Positions 8,558 through 18,225 of a stretch of 64,000 bases of DNA are shown piece by piece. Below the pieces are notes generated by a model that worked only from the letters and a program-made list of their open reading frames with translations, was not told the DNA's origin and searched no databases. A program made the translations under genes and the position numbers. The stretch is from Streptomyces sp. HUAS MG91 (lineage in GTDB: Bacteria > Actinomycetota > Actinomycetes > Streptomycetales > Streptomycetaceae), in NCBI RefSeq assembly GCF_040529335.1, contig NZ_CP159534.1, positions 2,542,001 through 2,606,000 of the forward strand, given 5' to 3'. Each line of letters begins with the position of its first letter. Position 1 is the first letter of the stretch.

Positions 8558-10006
8558 TCAGGTGGGCAGACGCGTTCGCGGCATCCATGCCACCAGCACC
8601 ACCACCGCCACCAGCAAAATCCCGGCCCCCACCTGGAACGCGGCCGCATATCCATCGGTCAGCGAGTCACGATCCAGACCCCCCGCGGAGCGCCCCGCGG
8701 CGACGGTCGAGAGGATCGCGAGCCCCAGCGAACCACCCAGCGTGCGGGACGTGTTGACCAGCCCGGAGACAAGCCCGGCATCCCCCGGCTCCGCCCCCGA
8801 CGTGGCCAGCGAGGCGAGCGGCGTCATCGCGAAGCCGGCGCCCGCCATCATCACGATCCCGGGCAGCATGATGCTCACGACGAACGACCCGTGCGCGCTC
8901 ATCGTCGACTGCCACCCGAACCCGGCGGCGGTGACGAGCACCCCGCCCACGGCGACATTGCGCGCCCCGAACCGCCGCATCAGCCGCGGCGCCGTCTTCG
9001 ACCCGGCGACCACCGCGAGCGAGCTGGGCACCAGCGCGAGCCCGGCCTCGACGGGCGTGTAGCCGAGCACGTTCTGCGCGTACAGGGTCATGAAGAACCA
9101 CATGGAGAACGAGCCCATGCCGCACACGAACATCGCCGCGTTGGCCGCCGCCACGGACCGCACGCGGAACAGTCCGAGCGGCATCAGCGGCAGCCTCGTA
9201 CGCGCCTCGACGACGAGGAACGCGGCGATCAGCGCGAGCGCCACCCCCAGCGGCACCAGCGTGGCGGCCGAACCCCAGCCGGCCGCCTCGGTCTGCACGA
9301 CGGCGTAGGCGAGGGTCGCCGTGCCCGCCGTGACGAGCAGCGCCCCGGGCAGGTCGAGGCGGCGCTCGCCGCCCGCGCGGGACTCCTGGATCCAGCGGGC
9401 GGCGGCCGCGAGGACGACGGCGCCGAGCGGGACGTTGATGAGGAGGACCCAGCGCCAGTTCAGGCCCTCGGTGAGGACGCCGCCGACGAGCCCGCCGGCC
9501 GCGCCGCCGCCCGCGCCGACCGCGGTCCAGGTGGCGATGGCGCGGGCGCGGGCGGCGCCCTCGGGCACGGCCGAGGTGAGGATCGTCAGGGTGGACGGCG
9601 CGAGCACGGCGGCGCCGAGGCCCTGCACGGCCCGCGCGGCCAGCAACTGCCAGTCCTGCTGGGCGAGTCCGCCCGCGAGCGAGGCGAGCGTGAACAGCCC
9701 GAGTCCGACGAGGAACATCCGCTTGCGCCCGAAGAGGTCACCGGCCCGCCCGCCGAGCAGCATGAAGCCGGCGAACGCGATCGAGTAGGCGTTGACCACC
9801 CATTGCAGGCCGGTCGGGCTGAGCCCGAGGTCGGCGCGGACGGAGGGCAGCGCGACATTGACGACGGAGACGTCGAGGACGACGAGGAACTGTCCGGCGC
9901 AGGCCACGGCCACCACCAGCCAGGCGGGCGCGGTGGGCCTGCGGGTCGGTATCCCGGGGTGGGCGGCCTCGGAGGCCAGGGGGGAGATCTGCGGCATGAG
10001 TGTCAT
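8558..10006 (-). CDS. DHA2-family MFS drug exporter
   Basis: Fourteen-helix-type MFS protein of 482 residues. Motif C-like and DHA2 features include LDVSVVNVALPSV in helix 1, GGRAGDLFGRKRMF after helix 2, and ARAVQGLGAAVLAPSTL in helix 4. It would export a hydrophobic compound by proton antiport. No TetR or MarR gene is adjacent, so regulation is not evident. It stands alone, with terminator repeats downstream. Confidence 0.88.
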   Translation of the reverse strand: MTLMPQISPLASEAAHPGIPTRRPTAPAWLVVAVACAGQFLVVLDVSVVNVALPSVRADLGLSPTGLQWVVNAYSIAFAGFMLLGGRAGDLFGRKRMFLVGLGLFTLASLAGGLAQQDWQLLAARAVQGLGAAVLAPSTLTILTSAVPEGAARARAIATWTAVGAGGGAAGGLVGGVLTEGLNWRWVLLINVPLGAVVLAAAARWIQESRAGGERRLDLPGALLVTAGTATLAYAVVQTEAAGWGSAATLVPLGVALALIAAFLVVEARTRLPLMPLGLFRVRSVAAANAAMFVCGMGSFSMWFFMTLYAQNVLGYTPVEAGLALVPSSLAVVAGSKTAPRLMRRFGARNVAVGGVLVTAAGFGWQSTMSAHGSFVVSIMLPGIVMMAGAGFAMTPLASLATSGAEPGDAGLVSGLVNTSRTLGGSLGLAILSTVAAGRSAGGLDRDSLTDGYAAAFQVGAGILLVAVVVLVAWMPRTRLPT

Positions 10007-10136
10007 GGTCCCAGGCCGCTTGTGCCCCGTACATGAGGATTTCGGAGCAGCGGCGATGGGCCATTCGGCATAGGTCCCGGGGACCAGACCCGCCCCGATC
10101 GGCGGAAGCGCTTGTTAGAACTCTGGTCAACTCGTC

Positions 10137-10174
10137 TACCTGTTGGTAACTTTCGGCGCTGTTACCGACAGGTA
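10137..10174. promoter_or_regulatory. Long inverted repeat upstream of esterase gene
   Basis: TACCTGTTGGTAAC (10137-10150) and GTTACCGACAGGTA (10161-10174) are complementary at 13 of 14 positions around a 10-base spacer. It lies 47 bases before the esterase start. This looks like an operator for a dimeric regulator overlapping the promoter. Confidence 0.6.
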
Positions 10175-10220
10175 CACCCCTCTGTCACCCGTGCTCCACG
10201 AGGCGAAAGCCGAGGACACC

Positions 10221-11561
10221 ATGCACCGCAGCGCACTTGGGACACTCGCCGGCGCCGTCGTCACCGTGCTGGCCGTCACCGCGTTCCCCCCGGCCGCCGC
10301 GGCGGCCACGCAGTCGTCCGCGCCGGCCGCCGCGGACGACTCGTTCTACACCTACGACGGCAGCGCTCCCCTGGCGTCGTACGCGCCGGGCACCGTGCTG
10401 AAGACCCGGACCCTCCAGTACCACGTCCTCGGCATCCCCACGCCGGTCAAGGCGATCCAGCTGCTGTACCGCACCGAGGACGCGCAGGGCCGGCCGTCCG
10501 CCGGTGTGACCTCCGTCGTGCGCAGCCCGAACGGCGACGGCGGCAAGGCGGTCTCGTACCAGTCCTTCTACGACTCCCTGAACCCCGAGGACTCGCCCTC
10601 CCGCGCCATCGCGGGCGACGTCTCGCTCGGCGGCCTGATCGCGAACGGGGAGTCGCTGCTCCTGGTGCCGCTGCTGCTGTCGGGCTACAACGTCGTCATC
10701 CCCGACAGCGAGGGGCAGAACGCCGACTTCGCGGCGGGACCCGAGTACGGCACGAACACCCTGGACTCGATCCGGGCCGCGAGCAGCGCGCCGGAGACCG
10801 GCCTGAACGCCGACACCCGCATCGGCCTGGCCGGCTACTCGGGCGGCGCCATCGCCACCCACTGGGCGGCCGCGCTCGCCCCGAGCTACGCGCCGGACGT
10901 CAACAGGAGACTGGTGGGCTTCGCCGAGGGCGGGCTGCTCGTCGCCCCGGCGCACAACCTCAAGTACATCGGCGGCAGTTCGCTCTGGGCCGGGGTGGCG
11001 CCCATGGCCGTCCTCGGCGCCGCCCGCGCCTACGACATCGACTTCGAGCCCTACCTCAACAGCTACGGCCAGACGGTCTTCAAGAAGCTGGAGAAGGCCT
11101 CGATCGTCAACGCCCTCGGCCAGTACCCGGGTCTGACGTGGAAGAAGCTGGTGAAGCCGCAGTACGCGGACCCGAACTCGGTGCCGCCGTTCGTCGAGGC
11201 CGTGAACAAGCTCAACCTCGGCTCGGCCGCGACGCCGAAGGTTCCCGGGTACATCGCGCAGGGCGGTGGCGGCGTCTTCGAGGGGACCCTCAGCAACCTC
11301 CCGGGCATCGGCCGGGGCGACGGCGTCATGGTCGCCGGGGACGTGCGGGCGCTGGTGCGGCAGTACTGCGACAAGGGCAACACCTCGATCAAGTACCAGC
11401 AGTACGACGCGCTCAGCCACGTGGGCACCGCCGTGCCCTGGGCGCCCGTCGCCCTGGACTGGCTGAACGACCGGTTCGCGGGCAAGACGCCGCCGTCGGA
11501 CTGCGGCCGGGTCCCCGCGGGCAACTCCCTGGCGCCCGAGGTGGTGACGCCGGGCTCCTGA
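10221..11561 (+). CDS. Secreted lipase/esterase (secretory lipase family)
   Basis: Alpha/beta hydrolase of 446 residues with a signal peptide (hydrophobic segment about 9-28, Ala-rich cleavage region near 29). The nucleophile elbow is GYSGG with Ser207; the downstream DALSHVGT carries a likely catalytic His. The form matches the fungal/actinobacterial secretory lipase (LIP) family. It would cleave exogenous lipid esters outside the cell. The ATG at 10221 has GAGGA just upstream; an earlier in-frame GTG at 10143 lacks this and would put the signal peptide inside the protein. An unusual inverted repeat precedes it. Confidence 0.82.
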   Translation: MHRSALGTLAGAVVTVLAVTAFPPAAAAATQSSAPAAADDSFYTYDGSAPLASYAPGTVLKTRTLQYHVLGIPTPVKAIQLLYRTEDAQGRPSAGVTSVVRSPNGDGGKAVSYQSFYDSLNPEDSPSRAIAGDVSLGGLIANGESLLLVPLLLSGYNVVIPDSEGQNADFAAGPEYGTNTLDSIRAASSAPETGLNADTRIGLAGYSGGAIATHWAAALAPSYAPDVNRRLVGFAEGGLLVAPAHNLKYIGGSSLWAGVAPMAVLGAARAYDIDFEPYLNSYGQTVFKKLEKASIVNALGQYPGLTWKKLVKPQYADPNSVPPFVEAVNKLNLGSAATPKVPGYIAQGGGGVFEGTLSNLPGIGRGDGVMVAGDVRALVRQYCDKGNTSIKYQQYDALSHVGTAVPWAPVALDWLNDRFAGKTPPSDCGRVPAGNSLAPEVVTPGS

Positions 11562-11703
11562 CCAGGTCCGCCCGCCCTAGCACGCCGGCCGGTGCGCGTC
11601 GGCCGCCTCGCGCGGTTCGCATCCTTTCGGGTCACGGGGGTGGCGGCGCCCGGCGGCGGGGGTAGGACCGATCCGTCGTACAGGGCGGGCCGGGAGTGTG
11701 GGG

Positions 11704-13521
11704 ATGCGCGGACGCGCGGGAGAGGGGATCCGTACCCGTCTGCGGTACTGGTTCGACAACTTCCTGGCCCGCAGCACGCTCACCCTGGTGGCCGGCCTGA
11801 CCCTCGCCTGTCTCGCCGTCGTCGTTCCGGCGAGCGTGGCGCAGGTGCTGGTCGGCAGGCCCGTGCCCACCACGCTCGCCGGGCAGGCGGCGGCGGTGTG
11901 GGCCAGCGTCGGCGCCACGCTGCGGGTCGGGGGCGCGGTCGGCGCTCCGGCGTACGTCGTGCTGTCGGTGCTGCTCGCGCTCGTCAGCCTGCTGTTCGTC
12001 TCGACCCTCGTCAGCGTGATCACCACCGGCATGAACGACAAGATCCTCGAACTGCGGCTCGGGCGCTCGACGATCGTGGAGCAGCGGCACACCGTCGTCC
12101 TCGGCTGGTCGGACCAGGTGTTCCCGGTGATCTCCGAGCTGGTGACGGCCAACGCCCACCGGCGCCGGGCCACCGTGGCGCTGCTTGCCCCACGGGACAA
12201 GGTGGAGATGGAGGAGCAGATCACCACCAGGGTGGGCGCCACCGGCACCACGCGGGTGGTCTGCCGCAGCGGTTCGCCCACCGACCCCGCCGTCCTGGCC
12301 CGGGTCAGCCCGCGGACGGCCTCGGCGGTCATCGTCCTGTCGCCCGGCGATCACGAGGGGGACCGGACGGTGGTGCGGACACTGCTGGCGCTCGGCGCCG
12401 TCGCCGGCGACGCCCCCGCGGCCACCGTCGTCGCCGCCGTGCGCGAGCCCGCCCATCACACGGCCGCGGTGCTCGCGGCGGGACCGGGCGGCCGGATCCT
12501 GGACATCGACACGATCACCGCGCGCCTCCTCGCCCAGTGCGCGCGGCAGCCCGGACTCTCCCTCGTCCACCAGGAGTTACTGGACTTCGCGGGCTGCGAG
12601 TTCCACATCGTCCACGAGCCCGCGCTCACCGGCCGGACCTACGGCGAGGCGCTGCTGTCGTACGCGCGCTCCTGCGTGGTCGGCCTGCTGGGCCCCGGCG
12701 GACGGCCCGCGCTCAACCCGCCCTCCGCCACGGTGATCACCCCGGCGGACCGCATCGTGCTGATCACGGAGAACGACAGCACCGCGGTGGTCTCGGACGA
12801 GCCGCTGCCGTTCGACGACAGTGCGGCCGTCGAGGCCGCGCCGCGCGAGACCGGGCCGGCCCGGACGCTGCTCCTGGGGTGGAACCGCAGGGCCCCGCTG
12901 ATCATCGAGCAGCTCAACCGGTACGCGGACGCGGACGCGGCGCGCCTGGACCTGGTGACGGGCGGACCGCGGGCCGCGCACGGCCTGGACGTCCTGGGCT
13001 ACGACAGTGTGATCGTGCTGGGCCCGGAGGCAGCGGGAAGCGTCGGTGCGGCAGATCCCGACTACCACGTCCTGGAGACCCTGCTGCACCTGCGGGCCGC
13101 CGAGCGGGCGGCGGGGCACTCGCTGCACGTGACCGCCGAACTCTCCGACGACCAGGACCGGCTGATCGCCCCGATGAGCCCGGGTACCGACTTCGTCGTC
13201 AGCGGCCGGCTCATCAGCCTCCTGATGACCCAGATCAGCGAGAATCCCCGTACCGCCGCGCTGTTCGAGGAACTGTTCACCGCGGGCGGCAACCGGATCC
13301 ACCTCGGCCCGGCCGCCGAGTACGTTCCCGTGGGCCGCGAGGTCGCCTTCGCCGATGTCGTGGCCTCCGGCCGCCGCCGCGGCCGGTCCGTCATCGGTTA
13401 CCGGCTCCACGCGGAATCGGACACCGGCCCCCGGTACGGGATCCGGGTCAATCCCGGCAAGGAGGAACGCGTGGTCCTCGGCGCCGCCGACACCGTCATC
13501 GCGGTCATGCGGGACCTCTAG
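11704..13521 (+). CDS. CASTOR/POLLUX-type ion channel protein
   Basis: Protein of 605 residues. Two or three membrane helices (about 28-53 and 80-108) are followed by two RCK/TrkA-like Rossmann domains (VVLGWSDQVFPVI near 138 and LLLGWNRRAPLII near 390). The sequence LGW(S/N) with this layout is the signature of the CASTOR/POLLUX/SYM8 family. Plant relatives are cation channels of the nuclear envelope; bacterial members are mostly uncharacterised. The segment between helices lacks an obvious GYG potassium filter. ATG 11704 has GGGAG seven bases upstream; GTG 11698 is too close to it. Confidence 0.8.
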   Translation: MRGRAGEGIRTRLRYWFDNFLARSTLTLVAGLTLACLAVVVPASVAQVLVGRPVPTTLAGQAAAVWASVGATLRVGGAVGAPAYVVLSVLLALVSLLFVSTLVSVITTGMNDKILELRLGRSTIVEQRHTVVLGWSDQVFPVISELVTANAHRRRATVALLAPRDKVEMEEQITTRVGATGTTRVVCRSGSPTDPAVLARVSPRTASAVIVLSPGDHEGDRTVVRTLLALGAVAGDAPAATVVAAVREPAHHTAAVLAAGPGGRILDIDTITARLLAQCARQPGLSLVHQELLDFAGCEFHIVHEPALTGRTYGEALLSYARSCVVGLLGPGGRPALNPPSATVITPADRIVLITENDSTAVVSDEPLPFDDSAAVEAAPRETGPARTLLLGWNRRAPLIIEQLNRYADADAARLDLVTGGPRAAHGLDVLGYDSVIVLGPEAAGSVGAADPDYHVLETLLHLRAAERAAGHSLHVTAELSDDQDRLIAPMSPGTDFVVSGRLISLLMTQISENPRTAALFEELFTAGGNRIHLGPAAEYVPVGREVAFADVVASGRRRGRSVIGYRLHAESDTGPRYGIRVNPGKEERVVLGAADTVIAVMRDL

Positions 13522-13544
13522 GCCGTGTCCGACCTAGGGCCTGT

Positions 13545-14738
13545 CTATCGTCCCCGCCGCACCATCGTCACCACGGCCGCGCCGCCGAGCCCGATGTTGT
13601 GGGCGAGGCCGACCCGCGCACCGGCCACCTGGCGGCCGCCCGCCTCGCCCCGCAGCTGCCAGGTGAGTTCGGCGATCTGGGCGATGCCGGTCGCGCCGAG
13701 CGGGTGGCCCTTGGAGATCAGGCCTCCCGAGGGGTTCACCACCCAGCGGCCGCCGTACGTCGTGGCGCCGGACTCGACGAGCTTGCCGGACTCCCCCGCC
13801 GCGCACATGCCGAGCGCCTCGTACGTCAGCAGTTCGTTGATGGAGAAGCAGTCGTGCAGCTCGACGACGTCGACGTCCTCGATGCCGAGGCCCGACGCCT
13901 CGTAGACCTGCCGGGCCGCCTCCCGCGACATGGGCTGTCCGACGACGTCGACGCAGGAGCCGGACGCGAAGGACTCCTCGGTGTCCGTCGTCATCGACTG
14001 GGCGACGATCTCGACCGCCTTCTCCCCCAGCCCCCGCTCCTCGACGAAGCGTTCGGAGACGACGACGGCGGCCGCCGCGCCGTCCGACGTGGGTGAGCAC
14101 TGGAGCTTGGTGAGCGGCGTGTGGATGGTCTTCGCGGCGAGGATCTCGTCGACGGTGTACGCGTCCTGGAACTGCGCGTAGGGGTTGTTGACCGAGTGGC
14201 GGTGGTTCTTCGCGCCGACCGCGGCGAGCTGCGCCGGTGTCGTGCCGTGCTTCTCCATGTGCTCGCGGGCCGCGTCGCCGAAGATCTGGGCGGTGGGCGG
14301 GCTCATCTCGAAGCCGTGCCGGGCGGCCATGATGCCGTAGTGGCGGGCGACCGGTGACGTCTTGAAGTCGCCGCCGTCCGCGCCGCCGCCGAGCGCGCCG
14401 CGCTGCATCTTCTCGAAGCCGAGCGCGAGCACGCAGTCGCTGATGCCGCCCTCGACGAACTGGCGGGCCATCATCAGCGCGGTCGAGCCCGTGGCGCAGT
14501 TGTTGTTGACGTTGTAGACGGGGACGCCGGTCAACCCCAGCTCGTAGGCGGCGCGTTGACCGGCGGTGGAGGCCTGGAAGCAGTAGCCGACGGGGACCTG
14601 CTGTACGTCGCCGTAGGCGATCCCGGCGTCCGAGAGCGCCGCCCCGCCCGCCTCCCGGACCATGTCCCAGTACTGCCAGTCCCGGCTCTCGGGCTTCTCG
14701 AACTTGGTCATGCCGACGCCGACGATGTACGACTTCAT
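13545..14738 (-). CDS. Lipid-transfer protein / thiolase (Ltp1-like)
   Basis: SCPx-type thiolase of 397 residues without the sterol carrier domain. The nucleophile Cys is in [12 protein letters not shown] (about 79-90), a second catalytic region is [12 protein letters not shown], and [14 protein letters not shown] carries the catalytic His. The opening ([11 protein letters not shown]) and central motifs closely follow mycobacterial Ltp1. Such proteins are thiolase-like acyl-CoA enzymes, several acting as aldolases or thiolases on steroid side chains. A large palindrome (14753-14789) lies directly upstream. Substrate not provable from sequence. Confidence 0.82.
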   Translation of the reverse strand: MKSYIVGVGMTKFEKPESRDWQYWDMVREAGGAALSDAGIAYGDVQQVPVGYCFQASTAGQRAAYELGLTGVPVYNVNNNCATGSTALMMARQFVEGGISDCVLALGFEKMQRGALGGGADGGDFKTSPVARHYGIMAARHGFEMSPPTAQIFGDAAREHMEKHGTTPAQLAAVGAKNHRHSVNNPYAQFQDAYTVDEILAAKTIHTPLTKLQCSPTSDGAAAAVVVSERFVEERGLGEKAVEIVAQSMTTDTEESFASGSCVDVVGQPMSREAARQVYEASGLGIEDVDVVELHDCFSINELLTYEALGMCAAGESGKLVESGATTYGGRWVVNPSGGLISKGHPLGATGIAQIAELTWQLRGEAGGRQVAGARVGLAHNIGLGGAAVVTMVRRGR

Positions 14739-14752
14739 GGCTGCACAGCCCT

Positions 14753-14789
14753 CCTGCCACTACCTGACGGACCGTCAGATAGTGGCAGG
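14753..14789. promoter_or_regulatory. 37-base palindrome with CTGACG-N3-CGTCAG core
   Basis: The core CTGACGGACCGTCAG (14764-14778) is flanked by CCTGCCACTA on the left and TAGTGGCAGG on the right; only one position per arm is unpaired. It sits in the 60-base gap between the acyl-CoA dehydrogenase stop and the thiolase start, so it can be both an operator for the thiolase and a hairpin limiting read-through. Confidence 0.7.
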
Positions 14790-14798
14790 GCGGAGCGA

Positions 14799-15980
14799 TT
14801 AACGGAAGGCCGCGAGCCCCGTCAGTGCCTGGCCGAGCGCGAGGGTGTGCATCTCGGTGGTGCCCTCGTACGTCAGCACGGACTCCAGGTTGTTGGCGTG
14901 GCGGATCACCGGGTACTCCAGCGAGATGCCGTTGGCGCCGAGGATCGTGCGGGCGGTGCGGCAGATCTCGATGGCCTCACGGACGTTGTTCAGCTTGCCG
15001 AAGCTGATCTGGGCCGGGTGGACGCCCGCGTCCGAGTCCTTGAGCGCCGACAGATGCAGGGCCGTCAGCGTCGCCTTGTGGAGTTCGAGCGCCATGTCGA
15101 CCAGCTTCTGCTGGGTGAGCTGGAAGCCCGCGATCGGCTTGCCGAACTGCTCGCGCTGGAGGGCGTAGTCGCGCGCCGCCCGCCACGCCGAGCGGGCGGC
15201 GCCGGTGACGCCCCACACGATGCCGTACCGGGCCTCGTTGAGGCAGGTGAGCGGGGCTCCGACGCCGCGGGCCTCCGGGAGCTGCGCCGAGGCGGGCAGC
15301 CGTACGCCGTCCAGGACGAGTTCGCTGGTCACCGAGGCGCGCAGCGACATCTTGTGCTTGATGAGCGGCGCGGAGAAGCCGGGGGTCGCGGTGGGCACGA
15401 CGAAGCCGCGTACCCCGTCCTCGGTCTGCGCCCACACCACGGCCACGGCCGCGACGGAACCGTTGGTGATCCACATCTTGCGCCCGTCGAGGATCCAGTC
15501 GTCGCCGTCGCGGCGGGCCCGGGTCGTCATGGACGCAGGGTCGGAGCCGTGGTCCGGCTCGGTCAGGCCGAAGCAGCCGATGGCCTCGCCGGCGGCCATC
15601 CGCGGCAGCCACTCCTGCTTCTGCTCCTCGGAGCCGAAGCGGTGGATGGCGAACATGGCGAGCGAGCCCTGCACGGAGACGAAGGAGCGCAGGCCGGAGT
15701 CGGTCGCCTCCAGTTCGCGGCAGGCGATGCCGTACGCGCGTGCCGACGTGCCCGCGCAGCCGTAGCCCTCCAGGTGCATGCCGAGCAGGCCCATCTTGCC
15801 GAATTCGCGGGCGAGTTCGGGCAGGTCCGGCAGCTCGCCGCGCTCGAACCAGTCGGCGATGTGCGGCTCGACCTTGTCGTCGAGGTACTGGCGGACGGTG
15901 TCGCGCACCGCGCGCTCCTCGTCGGTGAGGAGGGCTTCGAGGTTCAGCGGGTCGACGGGGTCGAGTGCGGGGAACGGCAT
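14799..15980 (-). CDS. Acyl-CoA dehydrogenase, glutaryl-CoA dehydrogenase-like
   Basis: Acyl-CoA dehydrogenase of 393 residues. The FAD/substrate motif is CFGLTEPDHGSDPASM (about 135-150), FAD motif REQFGKPIAGFQ follows near 280, and the catalytic Glu lies in LTYEGTTEMHTLALG near 370. The pattern RSFVSVQGSLAMFAIHRFGSEEQKQ is typical of the GCDH branch, which acts on dicarboxylyl or short-chain CoA esters. Its ATG overlaps the CaiB stop by one base (TGATG), so the two are translationally coupled: the transferase may make the CoA ester that this enzyme oxidises. Confidence 0.85.
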   Translation of the reverse strand: MPFPALDPVDPLNLEALLTDEERAVRDTVRQYLDDKVEPHIADWFERGELPDLPELAREFGKMGLLGMHLEGYGCAGTSARAYGIACRELEATDSGLRSFVSVQGSLAMFAIHRFGSEEQKQEWLPRMAAGEAIGCFGLTEPDHGSDPASMTTRARRDGDDWILDGRKMWITNGSVAAVAVVWAQTEDGVRGFVVPTATPGFSAPLIKHKMSLRASVTSELVLDGVRLPASAQLPEARGVGAPLTCLNEARYGIVWGVTGAARSAWRAARDYALQREQFGKPIAGFQLTQQKLVDMALELHKATLTALHLSALKDSDAGVHPAQISFGKLNNVREAIEICRTARTILGANGISLEYPVIRHANNLESVLTYEGTTEMHTLALGQALTGLAAFR

Positions 15981-17155
15981 CAGGCTCGGGCTCCTTGCTG
16001 GGTGCGGGGGTTGTCGTCGTGCTGGCCGAGGGTGGGCGGTGCGGTGCGCACGGCGGGCCGTACGCCGTTGAAGCTGACCGGGAAGGCGACCTGGCGGAGC
16101 GTGCCCGCCGCCGGGTGCTCGACCTCCTGCACCATGCCGAGGGCGGCGGTCTGCGGGCAGGCGTACACCTCGTCGAGGTGGCGGATGGGGGCGGCGGGCA
16201 CCCCGGCCGCCTTCAGTGCGTCGCACCACTCTCCGACCGTGCGCCGGGCGAGGACGTCCGTCAACCGGGCGTTCAGATCGTCCCTGTTGGCGACGCGGGC
16301 GGCGTTCGTCGTGAACCGCTCGTCGTCGGCGAGGGCGTCGAGGTCGAGGGCGGCGCACAGGGTGCGGAACAGGGCGTCGTTGCCGACCGCGATCACGAAG
16401 TGGCCGTCGGACGCCTCGTACGCCTGGTACGGGACGAGGCTCGGATGGCCGGAGCCGAGGCGGGTGGGGCGCTCGCCGGTGGCGAAGTGGGCGGTGGCCC
16501 AGTTGGCGTGCAGGGCGAGCTGGGTCTCGTACAGGGACGTCGTGACGTACTGGCCGCGGCCGGTGCGGGCGCGCTCGACGAGGGCGGAGGTGATGCCGAC
16601 GAGGCCGAAGAGCGCGGCGCCGAGGTCGCCCATCGCGAAGCCCGCCTTGAGCGGCGGTCCGTCGGTCTCGCCGGTCAGGGACATCAGGCCCGCGGAGGCC
16701 TGCGCGACCATGTCGTAACCGGGCTCGTCGCGCAGCGGGCCGGTCTCGCCGAAGGCGGAGATGTGCAGGACGACCAGGCGCGGGTACCGCTCGGTGAGCG
16801 CGCGGTAGTCGAAGACGCGGGCGAGGGTGGAGCCGGGCCGGAAGTTCTCCACCATGACGTCGGCGCCGGCCAGCATCCGGTGGACCTCGGCCTGCCCCTC
16901 GGGGGTCTTCAGGTCGAGCGTCACGGAGCGCTTGTTGCGGTTGGCGGCCAGGTAGTAGGTGGCGTCCTCGCCCTGGAACGGCGGGCCCCAGCGGCGGGTC
17001 GGGTCGCCGCCCTCGGGGTGCTCGACCTTGGTCACGTCGGCGCCGAGGTCGGCGAGGGACATGGTGGCGTACGGGCCCGCGAGGATCTTCGACAGGTCGA
17101 CGACCTTGATCCCCGCGAGCGGCGCGGCCTGCGGCGGTGCGGGCGGCTCTGACAT
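15980..17155 (-). CDS. CaiB/BaiF-type class III CoA-transferase
   Basis: CoA-transferase of 391 residues from the ATG at 17155 (MSEPP...). It opens with LAGIKVVDLSKILAGPYATM, has the conserved ADVMVENFRPG, and the catalytic Asp in GFAMGDLGAALFG near 174. Class III transferases move CoA between carboxylic acids without a ping-pong thioester pool. Coupled to the glutaryl-CoA-dehydrogenase-like gene, it may act as a glutarate/succinyl-CoA type transferase or activate another dicarboxylate. A LysR gene lies 63 bases upstream on the same strand. Confidence 0.85.
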   Translation of the reverse strand: MSEPPAPPQAAPLAGIKVVDLSKILAGPYATMSLADLGADVTKVEHPEGGDPTRRWGPPFQGEDATYYLAANRNKRSVTLDLKTPEGQAEVHRMLAGADVMVENFRPGSTLARVFDYRALTERYPRLVVLHISAFGETGPLRDEPGYDMVAQASAGLMSLTGETDGPPLKAGFAMGDLGAALFGLVGITSALVERARTGRGQYVTTSLYETQLALHANWATAHFATGERPTRLGSGHPSLVPYQAYEASDGHFVIAVGNDALFRTLCAALDLDALADDERFTTNAARVANRDDLNARLTDVLARRTVGEWCDALKAAGVPAAPIRHLDEVYACPQTAALGMVQEVEHPAAGTLRQVAFPVSFNGVRPAVRTAPPTLGQHDDNPRTQQGARA

Positions 17156-17218
17156 GCCGATCACTCTGCCCCGCGCATTAAGTGCTGTCCAAGACCGATT
17201 ACGGCTGCCAGTGTGCCG

Positions 17219-18124
17219 CTAATCCACATAGTCGGGCGGTGTGGGCAGGACCCGTTCCGCCACGGCCAGGACGGCGGCGAGGGCCGCGCTGTCGTTGCCG
17301 GTGCGCCAGGCGAGCGCGATGGGCAGCACCGGCACGTCCGGGCCGACCAGCGGCCGGAAGACGACGTGCTCCAGGTGGATGGAGCGGGCCGAGCCCACGA
17401 CCACGGCCACGCCGACGCCCGCGCCGACCAGCGCGAGCAGGTTGTACGAGTCCGGGGCCTCCTGTGCGATCCGCGGGGCGAACCCGGCGTCGTGGCAGCC
17501 CTGCACCATCGCCTCGCGCACGGCCGAGCCGCGGGCCACGGGGAAGGTGACGAAGCGCTCGCCGCGCAGGTCGGCGAAGGTGACGCCGTCCTGGGCCGCC
17601 AGCCGGTGGCCCTCGGGGAGCGCGCAGACCAGGGGCTCGGCGCGGACGACTCTCGCGGTGATGCCGCGGCGGACCGGCAGCGCGGCGACGCCGAGGTCGA
17701 TGGTGCCGTCGGTCAGGCGGGCCAGGGCCTCTCCGGTGAAGATCTGGCTCTCCAGGACCAGCTCCACGCCCGGCAGCTCGGAGTTCACGGCCCGGGTGAG
17801 AGCGGGCAGCGCGGAGTAGGCGCTGGCGCCGCCGAAGCCGACGGTGACCCTGCCGGTCTCGCCGAGGTGGGCGGAGCGGACGGTGCGGCGCAGGGTGGCC
17901 GCGTCGGCCAGGAGGGCGCGGGCGGGGTCGAGCAGGGCGTGGCCCGCCGGGGTGAGCCGGACCGTTCTCGTGGTGCGCTCGAAGAGCTGTACCCCTAGGT
18001 CGCGCTCCAGGAGCCTGATCTGCTGGCTGAGGGGTGACTGGGCGATGTGCAGGCGTGCCGCGGCGCGGCCGAAGTGGAGTTCTTCGGCGACCGCGACGAA
18101 CCCGGTGAGGTGTTTCAGCTCCAC
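17219..18124 (-). CDS. LysR-family regulator
   Basis: LysR protein of 301 residues from a GTG at 18124. The winged helix is in the first 65 residues (HFGRAAARLHIAQSPLSQQIRLLERDLG); the effector domain follows (VTVGFGGASAYSALPALTRAV). It is co-directional with the CaiB and acyl-CoA dehydrogenase genes, not divergent as most LysR genes are, and probably controls that operon. The effector may be the carboxylic acid or CoA ester involved; this is inference. Confidence 0.85.
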   Translation of the reverse strand: MELKHLTGFVAVAEELHFGRAAARLHIAQSPLSQQIRLLERDLGVQLFERTTRTVRLTPAGHALLDPARALLADAATLRRTVRSAHLGETGRVTVGFGGASAYSALPALTRAVNSELPGVELVLESQIFTGEALARLTDGTIDLGVAALPVRRGITARVVRAEPLVCALPEGHRLAAQDGVTFADLRGERFVTFPVARGSAVREAMVQGCHDAGFAPRIAQEAPDSYNLLALVGAGVGVAVVVGSARSIHLEHVVFRPLVGPDVPVLPIALAWRTGNDSAALAAVLAVAERVLPTPPDYVD

Positions 18125-18225
18125 GATGGTGACCCTATGGGGGCGCGTCCGCCGGGTGGCGGGTACGTCGTTGCCGGCCGCGCTGTTTGGGCAGTCGGTC
18201 GGCTGACGGCCGGTGGCCGCTTCTC

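Noticed and set aside
11698..11706. GTG at 11698 as start of the channel gene
   Set aside because: The GGGAG ribosome binding site ends one base before it, leaving no spacing; ATG 11704 has seven bases.
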